NCBI GenBank assembly: GCA_009829735.1
Contig: CM020618.1
Coordinates: forward strand, 39,485,030 to 39,549,029
Origin: Pyropia yezoensis
Taxonomy: Eukaryota > Rhodophyta > Bangiophyceae > Bangiales > Bangiaceae
Reading direction: 5' to 3'
Length of the DNA: 64,000 nt
Part shown: positions 33,540-44,816 of the stretch, in pieces
Numbering within the stretch: the stretch's first letter is position 1
Layout: each line of letters opens with the position of its first letter
Notes under the pieces: model-generated
Databases searched by the model: none
Seen by the model: the letters and a program-made list of their open reading frames with translations, nothing else
What the model was told of the DNA's origin: nothing
Made by a program: the position numbers and the translations under genes

Positions 33540-33856
33540 CCGCGCCGCTGCTGCCGGCGGCGGCGCCAAGCGCAGGTGCCCAGACGACCGGGGCGCGCCC
33601 GCCCGTGGTCTTGAGCGGGGGCGTCCGCAGCAAAGAAAGGGGCAGCAGGTGCCAGCGCAGGGGGGGGGGGAAGGCAACGGCGCGGCGTCGACCGAGGTTG
33701 CCCCCGCCACCGACAAGTCCACGGGCGATGCCCCGCCGGCGGGCCGCGAAGCCGGCCGTCAAGCACCCCCCCCCTTCCCCCTTAGCAGCCCCTCAAGGCG
33801 GCTAAGCAGCCTGCGTAGCCGCGTCGCCACACGCCAGCTGGCCACGACCATCCACA
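33540..33856. other. No supportable gene
   Basis: GC-rich spacer between the duplicated block and the satellite; all frames are low complexity. Confidence 0.35.
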
Positions 33857-35530
33857 GGTGGGGCCGCCGCCGCCGCCACCAGCGCCCCCACCCGCGGGGG
33901 CAGGCCGCCGGCCGCCGGCAACGGGCCGTCCCCCCCCCTCCCCCCCCCCCCCCGCACGACCCCCCGCCGGACGCCCCGCGCAGGGGACAGCCGCCGTCGC
34001 CGCCCGCTCCACAGCCGACGCTTGGGGCACGGCCATCCACGGATGGGGCCGCCGCCACCGCCACCAGCGCCCTCACCCACGGGGGCAGGCCGCCGGCCGC
34101 CGGCAACGGGCCGTCCCCCCCCCTCCCCCCCCCCCCCCGCACGACCCCCCGCCGGACGCCCCGCGCAGGGGACAGCCGCCGTCGCCGCCCGCTCCACACC
34201 CGACGCTTGGGGCACGGCCATCTACGGATGGGGCCGCCGCCGCCGCCACCAGCGCCCCCACCCACGGGGGCAGCCCGCTGGCCGCCGGCAACGGGCCGTC
34301 CCCCCCCCCTCCCCCCCCCCCCCCGCACGACCCCCCGCCGGACGCCCCGCGCAGGGGACAGCCGCCGTCGCCGCCCGCTCCACAGCCGACGCTTGGGGCA
34401 CGGCCATCCACGGATGGGGCCGCCGCCACCGCCACCAGCGCCCTCACCCACGGGGGCAGGCCGCCGGCCGCCGGCAACGGGCCGTCCCCCCCCCTCCCCC
34501 CCCCCCCCCGCACGACCCCCCGCCGGACGCCCCGCGCAGGGGACAGCCGCCGTCGCCGCCCGCTCCACACCCGACGCTTGGGGCACGGCCATCTACGGAT
34601 GGGGCCGCCGCCGCCGCCACCAGCGCCCTCACCCACGGGGGCAGCCCGCTGGCCGCCGGCAACGGGCCGTCCCCCCCCCCTCCCCCCCCCCCCCCGCACG
34701 ACCCCCCGCCGGACGCCCCGCGCAGGGGACAGCCGCCGTCGCCGCCCGCTCCACAGCCGACGCTTGGGGCACGGCCATCCACGGATGGGGCCGCCGCCAC
34801 CGCCACCAGCGCCCTCACCCACGGGGGCAGGCCGCCGGCCGCCGGCAACGGGCCGTCCCCCCCCCCTCCCCCCCCCCCCCCCGCACGACCCCCCGCCGGA
34901 CGCCCCGCGCAGGGGACAGCCGCCGTCGCCGCCCGCTCCACAGCCGACGCTTGGGGCACGGCCATCCACGGATGGGGCCGCCGCCACCGCCACCAGCGCC
35001 CTCACCCACGGGGGCAGGCCGCCGGCCGCCGGCAACGGGCCGTCCCCCCCCCCTCCCCCCCCCCCCCCCGCACGACCCCCGCCGGACGCCCCGCGCAGGG
35101 GACAGCCGCCGTCGCCGCCCGCTCCACAGCCGACGCTTGGGGCACGGCCATCTACGGATGGGGCCGCCGCCGCCGCCACCAGCGCCCCCACCCACGGGGG
35201 CAGCCCGCTGGCCGCCGGCAACGGGCCGTCCCCCCCCCCTCCCCCCCCCCCCCCCGCACGACCCCCCGCCGGACGCCCCGCGCAGGGGACAGCCGCCGTC
35301 GCCGCCCGCTCCACAGCCGACGCTTGGGGCACGGCCATCCACGGATGGGGCCGCCGCCGCCGCCACCAGCGCCCCCACCCGCGGGGGCAGACCACCGGCT
35401 GGCGGCAACGGGCCGTCCCCCCCCCCTCCCCCCCCCCCCCCCCCCCGACCCCCCGCCGGACGCCCCGCGCAGGGGACAGCCGCCGTCGCCGCCCGCTCCA
35501 CAGCCGACGCTTGGGGCGCGACCATCCGCG
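33857..35530. repeat. Satellite array, ~186-bp unit, 9 copies, with alternating unit types
   Basis: The phrase GGATGGGGCCGCCGCC, or its first-unit variant, recurs near 33857, 34041, 34226, 34412, 34597, 34783, 34970, 35156 and 35343, giving spacings of 184-187 bp. Length differences come from two C runs in each unit. Two unit types are visible: A (ATCCACGG, AGGCCGCCGG) and B (ATCTACGG, AGCCCGCTGG), in the order A-B-A-B-A-A-B between two divergent end units. The repeat reads as Pro-rich protein in several frames, but the unit length is not a constant multiple of three, so it is not coding. Confidence 0.9.
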
Positions 35531-35539
35531 GGCGGGGAC

Positions 35540-37014
35540 GCCGCTCGCGGGGATCCTTGTGCTCTCTTGGCAGCAGTGGGGAGCGCGCGTGGCAGTGGTC
35601 GAGCGCACCGCCCACTCGCCCGGCCGCCACCGAAGGGGGGGGAGGGGGGGAGGGAGGGGCGCCCCGCCAGCGTCCCCGCTGGCCCGAACCGGGCGAGCCA
35701 TCCCTGCGGGCTGCCGCCAGCCCCCGGCGGGCGGGGGTGCCGGTCTGGCCAGCGGGATCCGCCCGCCTGGCCCATCCGCCCGCCGCAGGGACTGGCACAG
35801 GCGGAGGCCGACTGCGCGCCTGGCGGCAGCCACGGCAGCGTCGACGGGGGGCCCCCCCGCGGGGTGCCAGACCGGCGGTGCCTCGCCGTGGACGAGGTCA
35901 TGCGTCAGCACCACCCGCCGGCCAGAGGTGACCACGCCCATTGTAGTGAGTATCCGGGTCAATGGGAGCCCCCCCCCGGCCGCAAGGGGAGCTCATAGCG
36001 AAGCTCTGTACAAGTCCAGGGACAGAAAGTCTGAGAGAAATTTAGAACGGGCATGTAATGGTGTTCAAATGGGCGGCCGCTCCCTTGGGGGCGCGCAAGC
36101 AAGAAGAACAACACAGCGGCGCGGCCTTCTGTTTTTACTCGTTCTTCCTCTTTCGTCTGCCTCGTACATCTGTACGAATTTACTCCAATACATCGCCCCG
36201 GCTGGCCATTGCCAGCCGGTCGCCAACGCCCCTGGGTGCGCGGCTGCAACAGCCAGTGGCCGACGTCTCCTTCAGCAGCAGGCTGCCTCCCCACGTAGTA
36301 TTGATACTCCCCCACCCCCCCGCCGACAACCCGCCCCAACAGGCACCGGCAGCCGCCAGCAGGACGCCCCGTGGAATGCTATACCTGTCCCCCCCCGCCG
36401 CCCCGAAGCACCCTCCGTCACTACTCACCCAGCCACACCCGCTCTTCACTTGGATCGAAGCCGCACCACACCGCTTCACCCAGCCACCACGCAAGGCAGC
36501 GATCGCCTGCCCCCCGTCAGAAGCTGACCTCTCGCGCGACTACAGCCGCCCCCCCCCAGACGGCGGCTGCCAGCCCGCGGCGCCCATCAAACACCCCCGC
36601 GGCGCCAACCACCGAGCCGGTTCGTGTTCCACGTTGCCTCTACCACGTGGCTTTCTCGAGGAGGGAGTTGGGTATTTGCGATTGCCATTTCAGTACAGTG
36701 GTATCGATGACGAAGTCCTGCTCTGTGTGCAAAGCTTCGCTATTAGCCCCCCCTCTCGCCCTGGGGGGGGCTTCCATTGATTATTCGACTGTATGAAGGG
36801 GGGCTAGGGGTTAAATCGGAATATCATTTACAGCGGATTCGCAACGAGTGCGTGGACTGACAAACACCGCCGGGCGTCGCAGCAGTGTCGACCGCTCAAA
36901 TTACACGCTGGCAAGAAATCCGCGTCATAGGGTGAGGCGACCAGGGCGCACCAGTCAGGCGCACAAGTTGCCTCCTACGCACGACTAGTCACAACCATAA
37001 TAGCACGACGGCAT
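35540..37014. other. No supportable gene
   Basis: GC-rich sequence with a less GC-rich part after 36000. A C-run/G-run hairpin lies near 36748-36768. No recognisable protein. Confidence 0.35.
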
Positions 37015-37413
37015 CTACTCCTCGCACTCGTCCTCCCCCTCCCCTAGCGCCATGTCGACCGTCTCATTCAACGCCTCCACATCATCCTCCGCAGCAAACC
37101 ACTGCTCAACAGCAACGGAGCGCTCAATGTCAGACACACCCTCAAAATCGTCCCTCAAGCGGCAGTTAGCCATCAAAGCTACCACCTCAGAAACGTCAGT
37201 GTGGACGTTATCCGCCACAGGTACGACCCCGTGCAGCTGCCGGCGCACTTCAGCGGCTGCCTCGTCCGGCAAGACCTCTGCAGTGAGCCAGCAGTTAGCC
37301 AGCTGCACCGCAGTGACCTTCTCCCACTCCTCATCGATAATCTTGGCGGCTTCCCTCCGGATGGTGTTGGTCGGCGGCGGCGTCCCTCCGGATGGTGTTG
37401 GTCGGCGCCGGCG
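37015..37413 (-). pseudogene. C-terminal remnant of a pogo/Tigger-like DDE transposase
   Basis: The minus-strand frame reads AAKIIDEEWEKVTAVQLANC-WL and continues to an acidic C terminus ending DMALGEGEDECEE. A Trp-x-x-Val followed by a NCW motif, then a short variable acidic tail, is what follows the DDE domain in pogo/Tigger (DDE_1) transposases. Only ~110 codons remain; the catalytic core is absent and the frame runs into a 31-bp tandem duplication (37352-37409) and a stop. It reads as a truncated remnant. It could instead be the last exon of a domesticated transposase. Confidence 0.35.
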
Positions 37414-37621
37414 TCAGCGAGAGGGATGAGCCGAATCGGTGAGGCGCACCCACGGTCAGTCCTGCGCAAAGCATAAAGTTATGGAGCATCTCTCTGGAAA
37501 ACAGGAATCGCCCTCGGGCGAGGAAGCCTGATTATGTGACCCTGTCATATAATCGAGCCGCATATAACCGAATAATGACTGTATTGGCACTTCTCCTCCT
37601 CGGTCTCTCCTGCTCTGGTTA

Positions 37622-37815
37622 CACTCAAGGTTGTATTATGTAGGCGTCGTGATTTGGGCTTTTTAGGCTGTTGAAGAAAAAAAACAAAAATTCAATCGAC
37701 ATCACTTAGATGGACCGTGAACGGCGACCGTGAACGGCGGTACTCTGGCTCTCTTTCTTTTTCTCGTCAACAGCCTATAAAGCCCCGATCACGACGCCTA
37801 ATACAACCTTGAGTG
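37622..37815. mobile_element. 194-bp MITE with ~58-bp terminal inverted repeats
   Basis: The ends begin CACTCAAGGTTGTATTA and are inverted copies of each other over ~58 bp, apart from a 4-bp insertion (TGTA) in the left arm and a few substitutions. Flanks are TTA and GTA, so a 3-bp duplication with one change is possible (PIF/Harbinger-like). The short centre contains two copies of CCGTGAACGGCG. Confidence 0.65.
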
Positions 37816-39090
37816 GTATGGGCGGCATGCTGATGAGCTCTTCTTTCCTCTCGTATCATGCGCTCCGTTTTTTTTATTCTATGTATCATGAGCACCATGT
37901 GCGGAAGTGCGGCCTGTGCAATCTGCGTCTGCACCCCAACCACGCGGTTTGCCCTCCCCAATGGCCTTTCAAGAGGGGTCCCAAAGGTCAGACTTTATCA
38001 CAGATCCTCAGAATTTTTCACCGTGACTCGATGACGTTGAGGCTACCACCCCTGCTTGGCGGCGGTCCCCCCCTGCACTTCCCCCCCGTTTCATCATCGG
38101 CAGTCCTTGTGTGCACCGCCTTTCATCCTCTCCTCCTCTGCAGTGTAGGTATCACCCCCCGCTGCGGTCCTTTGGTCCCGCCGCGGTTCGTTCTCTCCCC
38201 GTAGCCGGCGGTCGTGACGGCCCCGCCGCCGCCGCCGTCCCCGCTCTGCCGCTGCGGTGGCCGCGTCTGAGCGACGCCGCCTCGTGTCGCGGCTGACGCC
38301 GCCGAGGCTGCCGCCGCTGCCGCGTCTTTCGCCGGGCGTGCGGTGGGCCCAAGTCAAGGGGGACGCCCATTGCCTCTCACGCCGTGCATAGAAGTCACCT
38401 CTGTGGAGGTGGCGCGGACTGCGGTCGTGTATGCTGCCATGGAAGCGACATTTTTTTCTTGCTGTTCCGGGGTCCGTACGACTGGTGCTGAAGGACCGCT
38501 GGGCGATAGGTACAGGTCTCTTCCCCTCGTCCGGCCCGCCGGTAGCGGCCGCCCCCAGACCGCCGCACCGGTCCGCCCCCCGGCGCCGCCGCTGCGGCGG
38601 CCGCCGACGGGCGCTGCCGCCGGGGCGCCAGATTGGGGCCCCGGGTCGACGGCAGCCGGCATTGGCGCCGACGCCGGGGGGGTAGGCGCCGCGGGGCGTG
38701 CCGGCCCTGCCTACGTCCACCGCCGAGCGGGGGCGCCAACAGGAGCGCTCCACGCTCTCCCGTCGTCGTGCCCGAGGCGGCGGGGGGACCCCGTCGGTGG
38801 GGGGGGGGACCGGAAGGAGACGCCCGCCGACCCCGAGCTTCCCGAGCTGCCCCCAGAAGCCTTCGCCAACGTACCCCGCCCACGGTCACCCGGGGCGAGG
38901 GGAGGGGGAGCGGGCGACCCACCGACACCGCCGCCGCCGCCGCCGCCCTTCCCCGGTGCTGCGGGGGCGGCAATGCCCGAGCGTGGCGGCGGCGGCCCGG
39001 GCGCCGCCGCCGCGGTTGTCGGAGCGGCCGCCGTGACCGCCGCTGCCGCCGACGTCGCTGCGGCCGTCGCCGCTGCCGCCGCCGCCGCCG

Positions 39091-39705
39091 TTACCGCCGC
39101 GACGCGGGCGGCGGCGGCGGCCACGCCCGTGGGGGCCACCAACGCTGCCCGTGTGGCGGCGGCCTGCACCGCTGCCGCGCTCGCGGCGGCGGGGGTGGTG
39201 CCGACGGGGGCCACCACCAGGGGGGGCGGTGCGCCCGCGCTGCAGCCGCCCCCGTCGGCAGCGCCCGTGCCGGGGCGGGCCACGTCTGGGGTCTCCCCAT
39301 TGCCGCCGGCGGCGGCGACGGCGTTGGCGCATGGGTGGGGTGGGTGGTGGAGGTGGCGGCGGCTGCGGCAGGGGCAGGGGCCGCCGGCGGGGTGGCGGCG
39401 GCGGCAGCGGCGGCGGCGGCCGGGACGGCGGCGGCGACAGCCGGGGGTACACTCATCGCAGGGCCGCCCGCAGCGGTGCTCGCCGCAGCGGCACGCCCGT
39501 CGGCATCCACCGCGGAGCCAACGTCAAAAACGTGGCAGCCGGCAAGTCGAGGATGGTGGCGGCGGGCGCCCCCCCCCCCGCCCCCCGGCCCTCCCACCGC
39601 GAGGACGTCGCGGATGATCCGCGCGGCGGCCGGCGTCACAGCCGCCGGGAACAGCACGTCGTAGACGAGGGCAAGGTTGCCCGCCCCGCCGCCCCCAAGT
39701 GTAGT
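39091..39705 (-). CDS. Possible exon of an unidentified gene
   Basis: A branch-point-like CTAAC and a CTCACAG acceptor (39706-39707) precede a frame that begins with a Gly-rich turn and then NLALVYDVLFPAAVTPAAAR. This looks more protein-like than its surroundings, and the frame then becomes Ala/Pro-rich. A GTACGT donor on the same strand lies at 38874, the same donor motif as in the better-supported genes here, but in another frame; a frame break could come from the C run near 39572. I cannot name a family. Confidence 0.2.
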   Translation of the reverse strand, partial: TTLGGGGAGNLALVYDVLFPAAVTPAAARIIRDVLAVGGPGGGGGGARRHHPRLAGCHVFDVGSAVDADGRAAAASTAAGGPAMSVPPAVAAAVPAAAAAAAAATPPAAPAPAAAAATSTTHPTHAPTPSPPPAAMGRPQTWPAPARALPTGAAAARAHRPPWWWPPSAPPPPPRARQRCRPPPHGQRWWPPRAWPPPPPASRR

Positions 39706-42111
39706 CTGTGAGCATCGTTAGATACGTCCAGCATGTGTACAGTATGTACCGCACACCCTCGCGACGGGAAGTGGATTGCAATATTCTCATTGGCTGGGAA
39801 GTGGGCACTTCCCAGGTATTACCCGGTCATCAACTACATGAAAGCACGATATTTAAATAGGGCTGGCTTCGGTCGTATTTGATTTTATTTACCGATTGTT
39901 AAAAGCCCATCTGTACTGCATAGGAGGTTCGAATCTCGTGCCGTGAGTAACTCCGAGATTGTCCGCGTGCCATCGAGAAGTCCAGATCGTAAGTGTGCAG
40001 CCGCCAGACGGGCAGCTGTCCCAGTCCAGGAAGACATGTCCAACCTGTCCGACCCCCACTGCCGCACCGCACCGCCTCCGCTGCGGCCGCGGTCGCCGCC
40101 ACAGTCTGCCCTTTGCACTTGTGGGCGCCTTTTCACCTCTGTCAGGAGAGACACGGGCGTGCCGGTTCCTTTTCGACCGCCGCACGGTCAAGGGAGAAGA
40201 AGGGCGTCGGCTATTACGACAGCGGCCACAACGGTGGCCTCGGGAGTGGCCCTGTGGGCGACACGGCCGCCATCGCGAATAGCGTTTTTCCTAGTCCGTC
40301 GCTTTGCCTTCGGCGCACAAACGCGCCCGCTGCTTCACCCACTGCTCGGCCCTGAGCCGCAGTGAAAAAGACCACTGGGCAGCGCGGCGTACCTCCCCAG
40401 CCTGGCCACTTGGTCGAGCTGCCTCCGGTCGCCCCACCCCATGTGCGACCTGTCTGCGATGTTCATCGCGTGGGAGCGAGTGGGATAACAACAGTTCTGC
40501 ACGTAGCCGCTCCCCAGGTGGAATTACCGGGACTCGCCCGCTCTGCTGGACTAACAGACTGGGGGATGGGCATGAGAGAAGGCTAGCTTTGTAAGGGTGC
40601 GTCCTGCAATGTGAGACTATCGCTCTAAATCGACCATTTCAGAATGCCACGTGTGTGCACGTGGATGCTCCTTATTGGCTGCAAGAGAATGCGGCTAACG
40701 CGATAGTCCAGGCTCCGCAGGTGGAAAAAAAGACGCAATGTAGTTGAGGGAGAGACAGGGGCTACATGTCCAAACCCCCATTGATTCACACTCTACCAGT
40801 CCCGTCGGCGCTCCGAAGCCCTCGAGAGGGGGCTCAACAAAACTGAATAGAGCGGCGCATGTGCGACAGGTTCGTCACAGGAAATCCGTGCGGAGAACAG
40901 GCACAAGCGGCCGAGAGACCCTCGAACGGGTCTTTTTAGCTGACTTGACGGTCAGCGATTAGTTTTTTCAGCGAGCAAATCGGCTGGCTTGCGCGAAACG
41001 AAAGTGTAGTTTTGCTTGCCAGACGCGAGCGCAGGCGCTGCCCTCGGCCACGTGGTCAACGGCACTTGAGGACGGCAGCTGGCGGGGTGAGCGTTGTGAA
41101 AGTGGCGCTAGAGCCCACGAGCGGTACCTTTTCCGCAGTGTATGGCGGTGCAGCAATGCACGCGAGATCGTGTGAGCTCAGAAACTGTACGATAGTCAAT
41201 CTCGCCTTGGCTCAATCGCCCGTGAGATGGGTGCACGTCTTGATGTGGTCCTTGCTGGCTCACGCAATTCACTCACTTTGCTGTAACAAAGAGCCATCGT
41301 ACGACAGATATCGGTCAATTAGACCTTGTTGGCTGTGATTTCGACTCACGAAACGCTAATTTTGGATGTCTTCAGACGTGAATGTGTTTGCGCAGGGTGA
41401 CCTCCCTTGGGTGACCTCCATCAGATGAGGGACTCCTGCCGGGCATCCGGCCTCCCAGTCTTCCTGAACACATTCTTTCGAGCCTCGCGCAGGCCGCTCC
41501 TCGAATACTCCTCCGCCATGTCAGACGCAAGGGTCTGAGTGGTGCCCAGCCCCCTCTCCCCCTCCAGCTGTCGCAGCGCTGTCCTGTGGCCCAGATTTAG
41601 TCTCTCGCTACCCCCCACCGGCCCTCCTGCGACATGTGCCCGCTCTGTCCGGAATGTTGCCACCAACAATGACGATGCGGCAAGTGTTCGCCTCCTGGCG
41701 CCCCGCCGCCTGAGAAGTGCCCTTGCCCAATTCGTGCCGCCGCCCGCCTGGCACCGAAGCACCCGCGGCAGGCAGGGCTGGGCGCTCCCCCTCACAAAGA
41801 GAACCAGAGAGCGCTGCGATTCCTACGACCACACCACAAGCTGGCAACGAGGCCGTGTTGCTCAAGCCGCAGGCGCCGGCCTAATCTCCCCGATGCATCA
41901 CAGACAATTGGACGCCATGTGGTGCCCTCCCCCAGGCCAGCCTGGAATCCGGAAGCCGCAGCGCGGTACGCTTCGTGAGTCCTGTGGAACCCCCAAGTGC
42001 CACGTTGCGGGCCAGAGCGCCCCCCCCCCCGCGTGCCGTTCCGCAGGCCAGTTCTGGCGCAGGCCCCCCGCTCCCCCGCCTGCCGCTTCATTTTGGGGCA
42101 GTGTCGGTGGG

Positions 42112-42179
42112 CCCACCCTCCCCCACCTGCCACTCCTGGACACCAGGGTGTCCAGGAGTTGCAGGTGGGGGAGGGTGGG
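42112..42179. repeat. Near-perfect hairpin, 33-bp arms, 2-nt loop
   Basis: The left arm (42112-42144) and right arm (42147-42179) are complementary with one mismatch; the tip reads CTCCTGGACACC-AG-GGTGTCCAGGAG. It sits in the G/C-rich modular region and could be an inversion duplication. Confidence 0.85.
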
Positions 42180-43273
42180 GGCTCCCCCCCCCTTCAGTCC
42201 GTCCCGTCGTGAGGCAGGCATTCGCGCCAGCCCCCCTCTCCCCCCCGCCGCTGACCTGACTCGGTGTGTCGGCGGCCCTCCCCTCTCCAGCGGCTGTGGG
42301 GCAGTATCATCCCCCCTCGCCGCCACTCCCGCTCTTGCCATTGCGGCCCGCCAGGCAGAGTCGGCGCCCCTCTGCTACCCCGTGCCAGCCCGTTTTCGGG
42401 GCAGCCTGGGAGAGCACCCAATCCCCCGCCTGGCGCTGCGGCTTCATGGGGAACTGGTGGCGCGTCTCCCCCTTGGCTCCGTCCCGCAGCCGAAGCTTGG
42501 GGGTGGCCCCCCCCTTTCCCGCCTGCTGCTCCACTTTTCGGCAGTGTCGGTGGGCCCCTCCTCCCCCACATGCCACACCTGGACACGACGGTGTGGTCGG
42601 CGCCGCCCCCTTTCACCCCGTCTCGCGTGCTCGTTGTGGGGCATTCGCGCGCCCCCCCCCCTCCCCTCCCTGCAGCTGTCGCAACTCGGCGAGTCGGCGC
42701 CGCCCCCTCTCCCCCCTGCTGCGGGCCAGTGTCTGCCCCCCCCGCCGCCACTCCCACCTTTGTCAAGGCTGCGACACGCGGCAGTGTCGGCGGAACGGCG
42801 CCTTTCGTGCGCGTCTTGAAGAATATCTCCCACCTCTCTACGTCCGACCCGAGGCACATTTGAAATCCCGCGAGGGTTGACCCGCCCTCGAAATGAGCCG
42901 CGGACAAGATCTTTTTTCAAATCTGCAAGACGGGGCAGATGCGTGCCCCGCCGGCCGCACCACGCATGCCACAATTCTGCGGTGTCCCCCACCTCCCAGC
43001 CTCCAGATCGAAATCACGCACGCATGCCAAGGCTCATCGGAGCCCCTCGCCCTTCCCGCGCACACCGCCTGGGATACAATGGACTGCAGTTTGGCCAGGG
43101 TGCCAATCCCCATTGAAATGGGGAGGGGGATCCCCCCCTGGCACACCTCCCGCATCCAGTCGGGCTCCGCGGCCCACCTTACATGGACAAGGGCCCTTTG
43201 GCACCCCACGCGTCGCCGGCGCTTTGACGTTCCCCTCGCCGAAAGGGTCACACATCGAAACCCTGCCGAGGAT

Positions 43274-43812
43274 TGTAGCAGTACTCCCAAGCACCAACCC
43301 CGAGTCAGGGAAGGAAGAGGAGTATTGCCGATATCCCAACTTGGGACACCGGAAGCAAGCACCTCCACACAGCCGAACACGGAACTTGCGTGTGGTGAGC
43401 GGGTCCACTCACCAAGGCACGAACAAGATGTGTCGGAGCCAGACGGTGTTTTCTTGCTTGGCCAGCCAAGGTGGGCCCTCCCCGCCTTGCTGTCCCTCCT
43501 TATCAACCCTCCTCACACGCTCACGCAACCCCTCAAAACACTCAGAAAATGAACCCTCAAACAAACCAATCATATCACTCCACATGCAAAGAACTCAAAG
43601 CGTAGAAATCCGTCTGGCTCCCGTGCAAAAATCCCAAGAAACAAATACCAGCAGCATTACCCTGCTCTAGTATGTCGGAAGTCCTAGTCGAATTTCCGTC
43701 CAGAAGTCAGAAGTTTCACCATCGTGGGTCGGGTTAATTTCGACTTCCGGTCAGGTCCACTTGACCCGAATCTTCAAAGTATTGGTACCGAATTCCGGCC
43801 CAATCTCCCACA
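43274..43812 (-). repeat. 3' LTR (539 bp)
   Basis: It starts and ends with the TG...CA dinucleotides, is bordered inside by the polypurine tract and outside by AGGAT. Seen from the plus strand it lies upstream of the antisense ORF and could supply its promoter. Confidence 0.95.
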
Positions 43813-43825
43813 TTTCCCCCTTCTC
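43813..43825 (-). other. Polypurine tract
   Basis: GAGAAGGGGGAAA on the minus strand, directly next to the 3' LTR; primes plus-strand DNA synthesis. Confidence 0.8.
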
Positions 43826-44816
43826 AAAAGTCCAGCCGTCCCGGTGGACGTCCAATCAGCGCGAGTCGCAGTGACCGGGAGAGGAGGATGCAATTCCCGA
43901 GTTGAGATGCAAAGTACGGTGCACCGCTGGCGTCTAGCGTGCACCAGGGTTACGCCGGGGTTGCACTCGCGTCCGGCGGGGCCCTCCGGGAGAGGCAGTC
44001 CCTCTCCGTGGGGTGCGCTCTCTGCCCTGACACTGGGTAGAGGAGCCCCCTCCACGCGAAACAGGTGTGGGGGAAAGTCGTCCCCCACCTGGTCAGGGTG
44101 CTCCACGGGTGGACTCACGTGTGGGTGAGCCCCCTAATCTGGGTGTCGGCGTACCTCCGCCACACCCCCTGCCCCTCAACTGGAGGAGTAGGGCGTCGAC
44201 GTTCTCACTCGGAACGTCGACCTGCACCTGCCCCTTCAGTTGGGGTACGGTTGCTCTCGGGGGGTCGGGTTGTGTCCCCCCCTTCAGCTCGATCCACCCC
44301 CAGCTGGCTCTCTGCGGGGTGTTCCTCACTCCTTCCCCCCCCTTTCTAGTCAGGGTTGAGGGGTGTGCGCACCCCGAGTTGGGGGTGTTGCACTCGGTCG
44401 CCGGCGGTGGGACTCGGCCGCCGGTGCGGGGTCTTCTCTCCCCTTCGTGTGTGCGGGCGGGTGTGTGCCTTCCCGCCGCTGCTCCCTCGCGTCGGCGGGT
44501 CTGTCTCTTCCCGCCGTGCGGTTGGTGTCGTTGGTTGGGGTGGTGTCTTCCCCCTTCCGCCCCTGTGTCGGGCGTCTTCGTTGTCGGTGGGGGCGCGGGT
44601 CGTGTTCCCCCCCCCTTCTCTTCGTCGGCGGGGTTGTGTTTTCCCCGCGCTGCCCCTTGTGTCGGGCTTCTTCGTTGTCGGTGGGGGGTGTGGGTCGTGT
44701 CCCCCCCCCTTGCTCTACCTCACCGAGTCGGTCAAGGTTGGTTGTCGTCGGAGGGGGAGCGGGTCGTGTCCCCCCCCGTGCTCAACCTCACCGAGTCGGT
44801 CAAGGTTGGTCGCGTG

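Larger units (their letters stand above)
37816..43268. other. Mostly unassigned; possible minus-strand gene at 38.9-39.7 kb
   Basis: GC-rich until ~39700, then mixed composition to 41500, then G/C-rich imperfect modules (41990-42830) sharing GCAGTGTCGG. The 300 bp before 43269 was interrupted by the retrotransposon and continues at 53514. No protein family recognised. Confidence 0.35.

Noticed and set aside
33481-36527. Very long Pro-rich open frames (600-890 codons) across the 186-bp satellite on both strands
   Set aside because: They exist because the repeat has no stops in any frame. Unit lengths of 184-187 bp change the frame between units, so no single protein repeat is kept.
39927-39937. 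tRNA gene suggested by a GGTTCGAATCT B box
   Set aside because: No A box or cloverleaf upstream at the required spacing.
42838-43506. Possible reverse-transcriptase fragment on the minus strand interrupted by the LTR element
   Set aside because: I could not match any RT or endonuclease motif, and part of the frame is LTR sequence.
44067-44816. Upstream extension of the antisense ORF to 888 codons
   Set aside because: This part is a C/T-rich, G/T-rich imperfect repeat open in several frames; ATG 44817 begins the balanced sequence.
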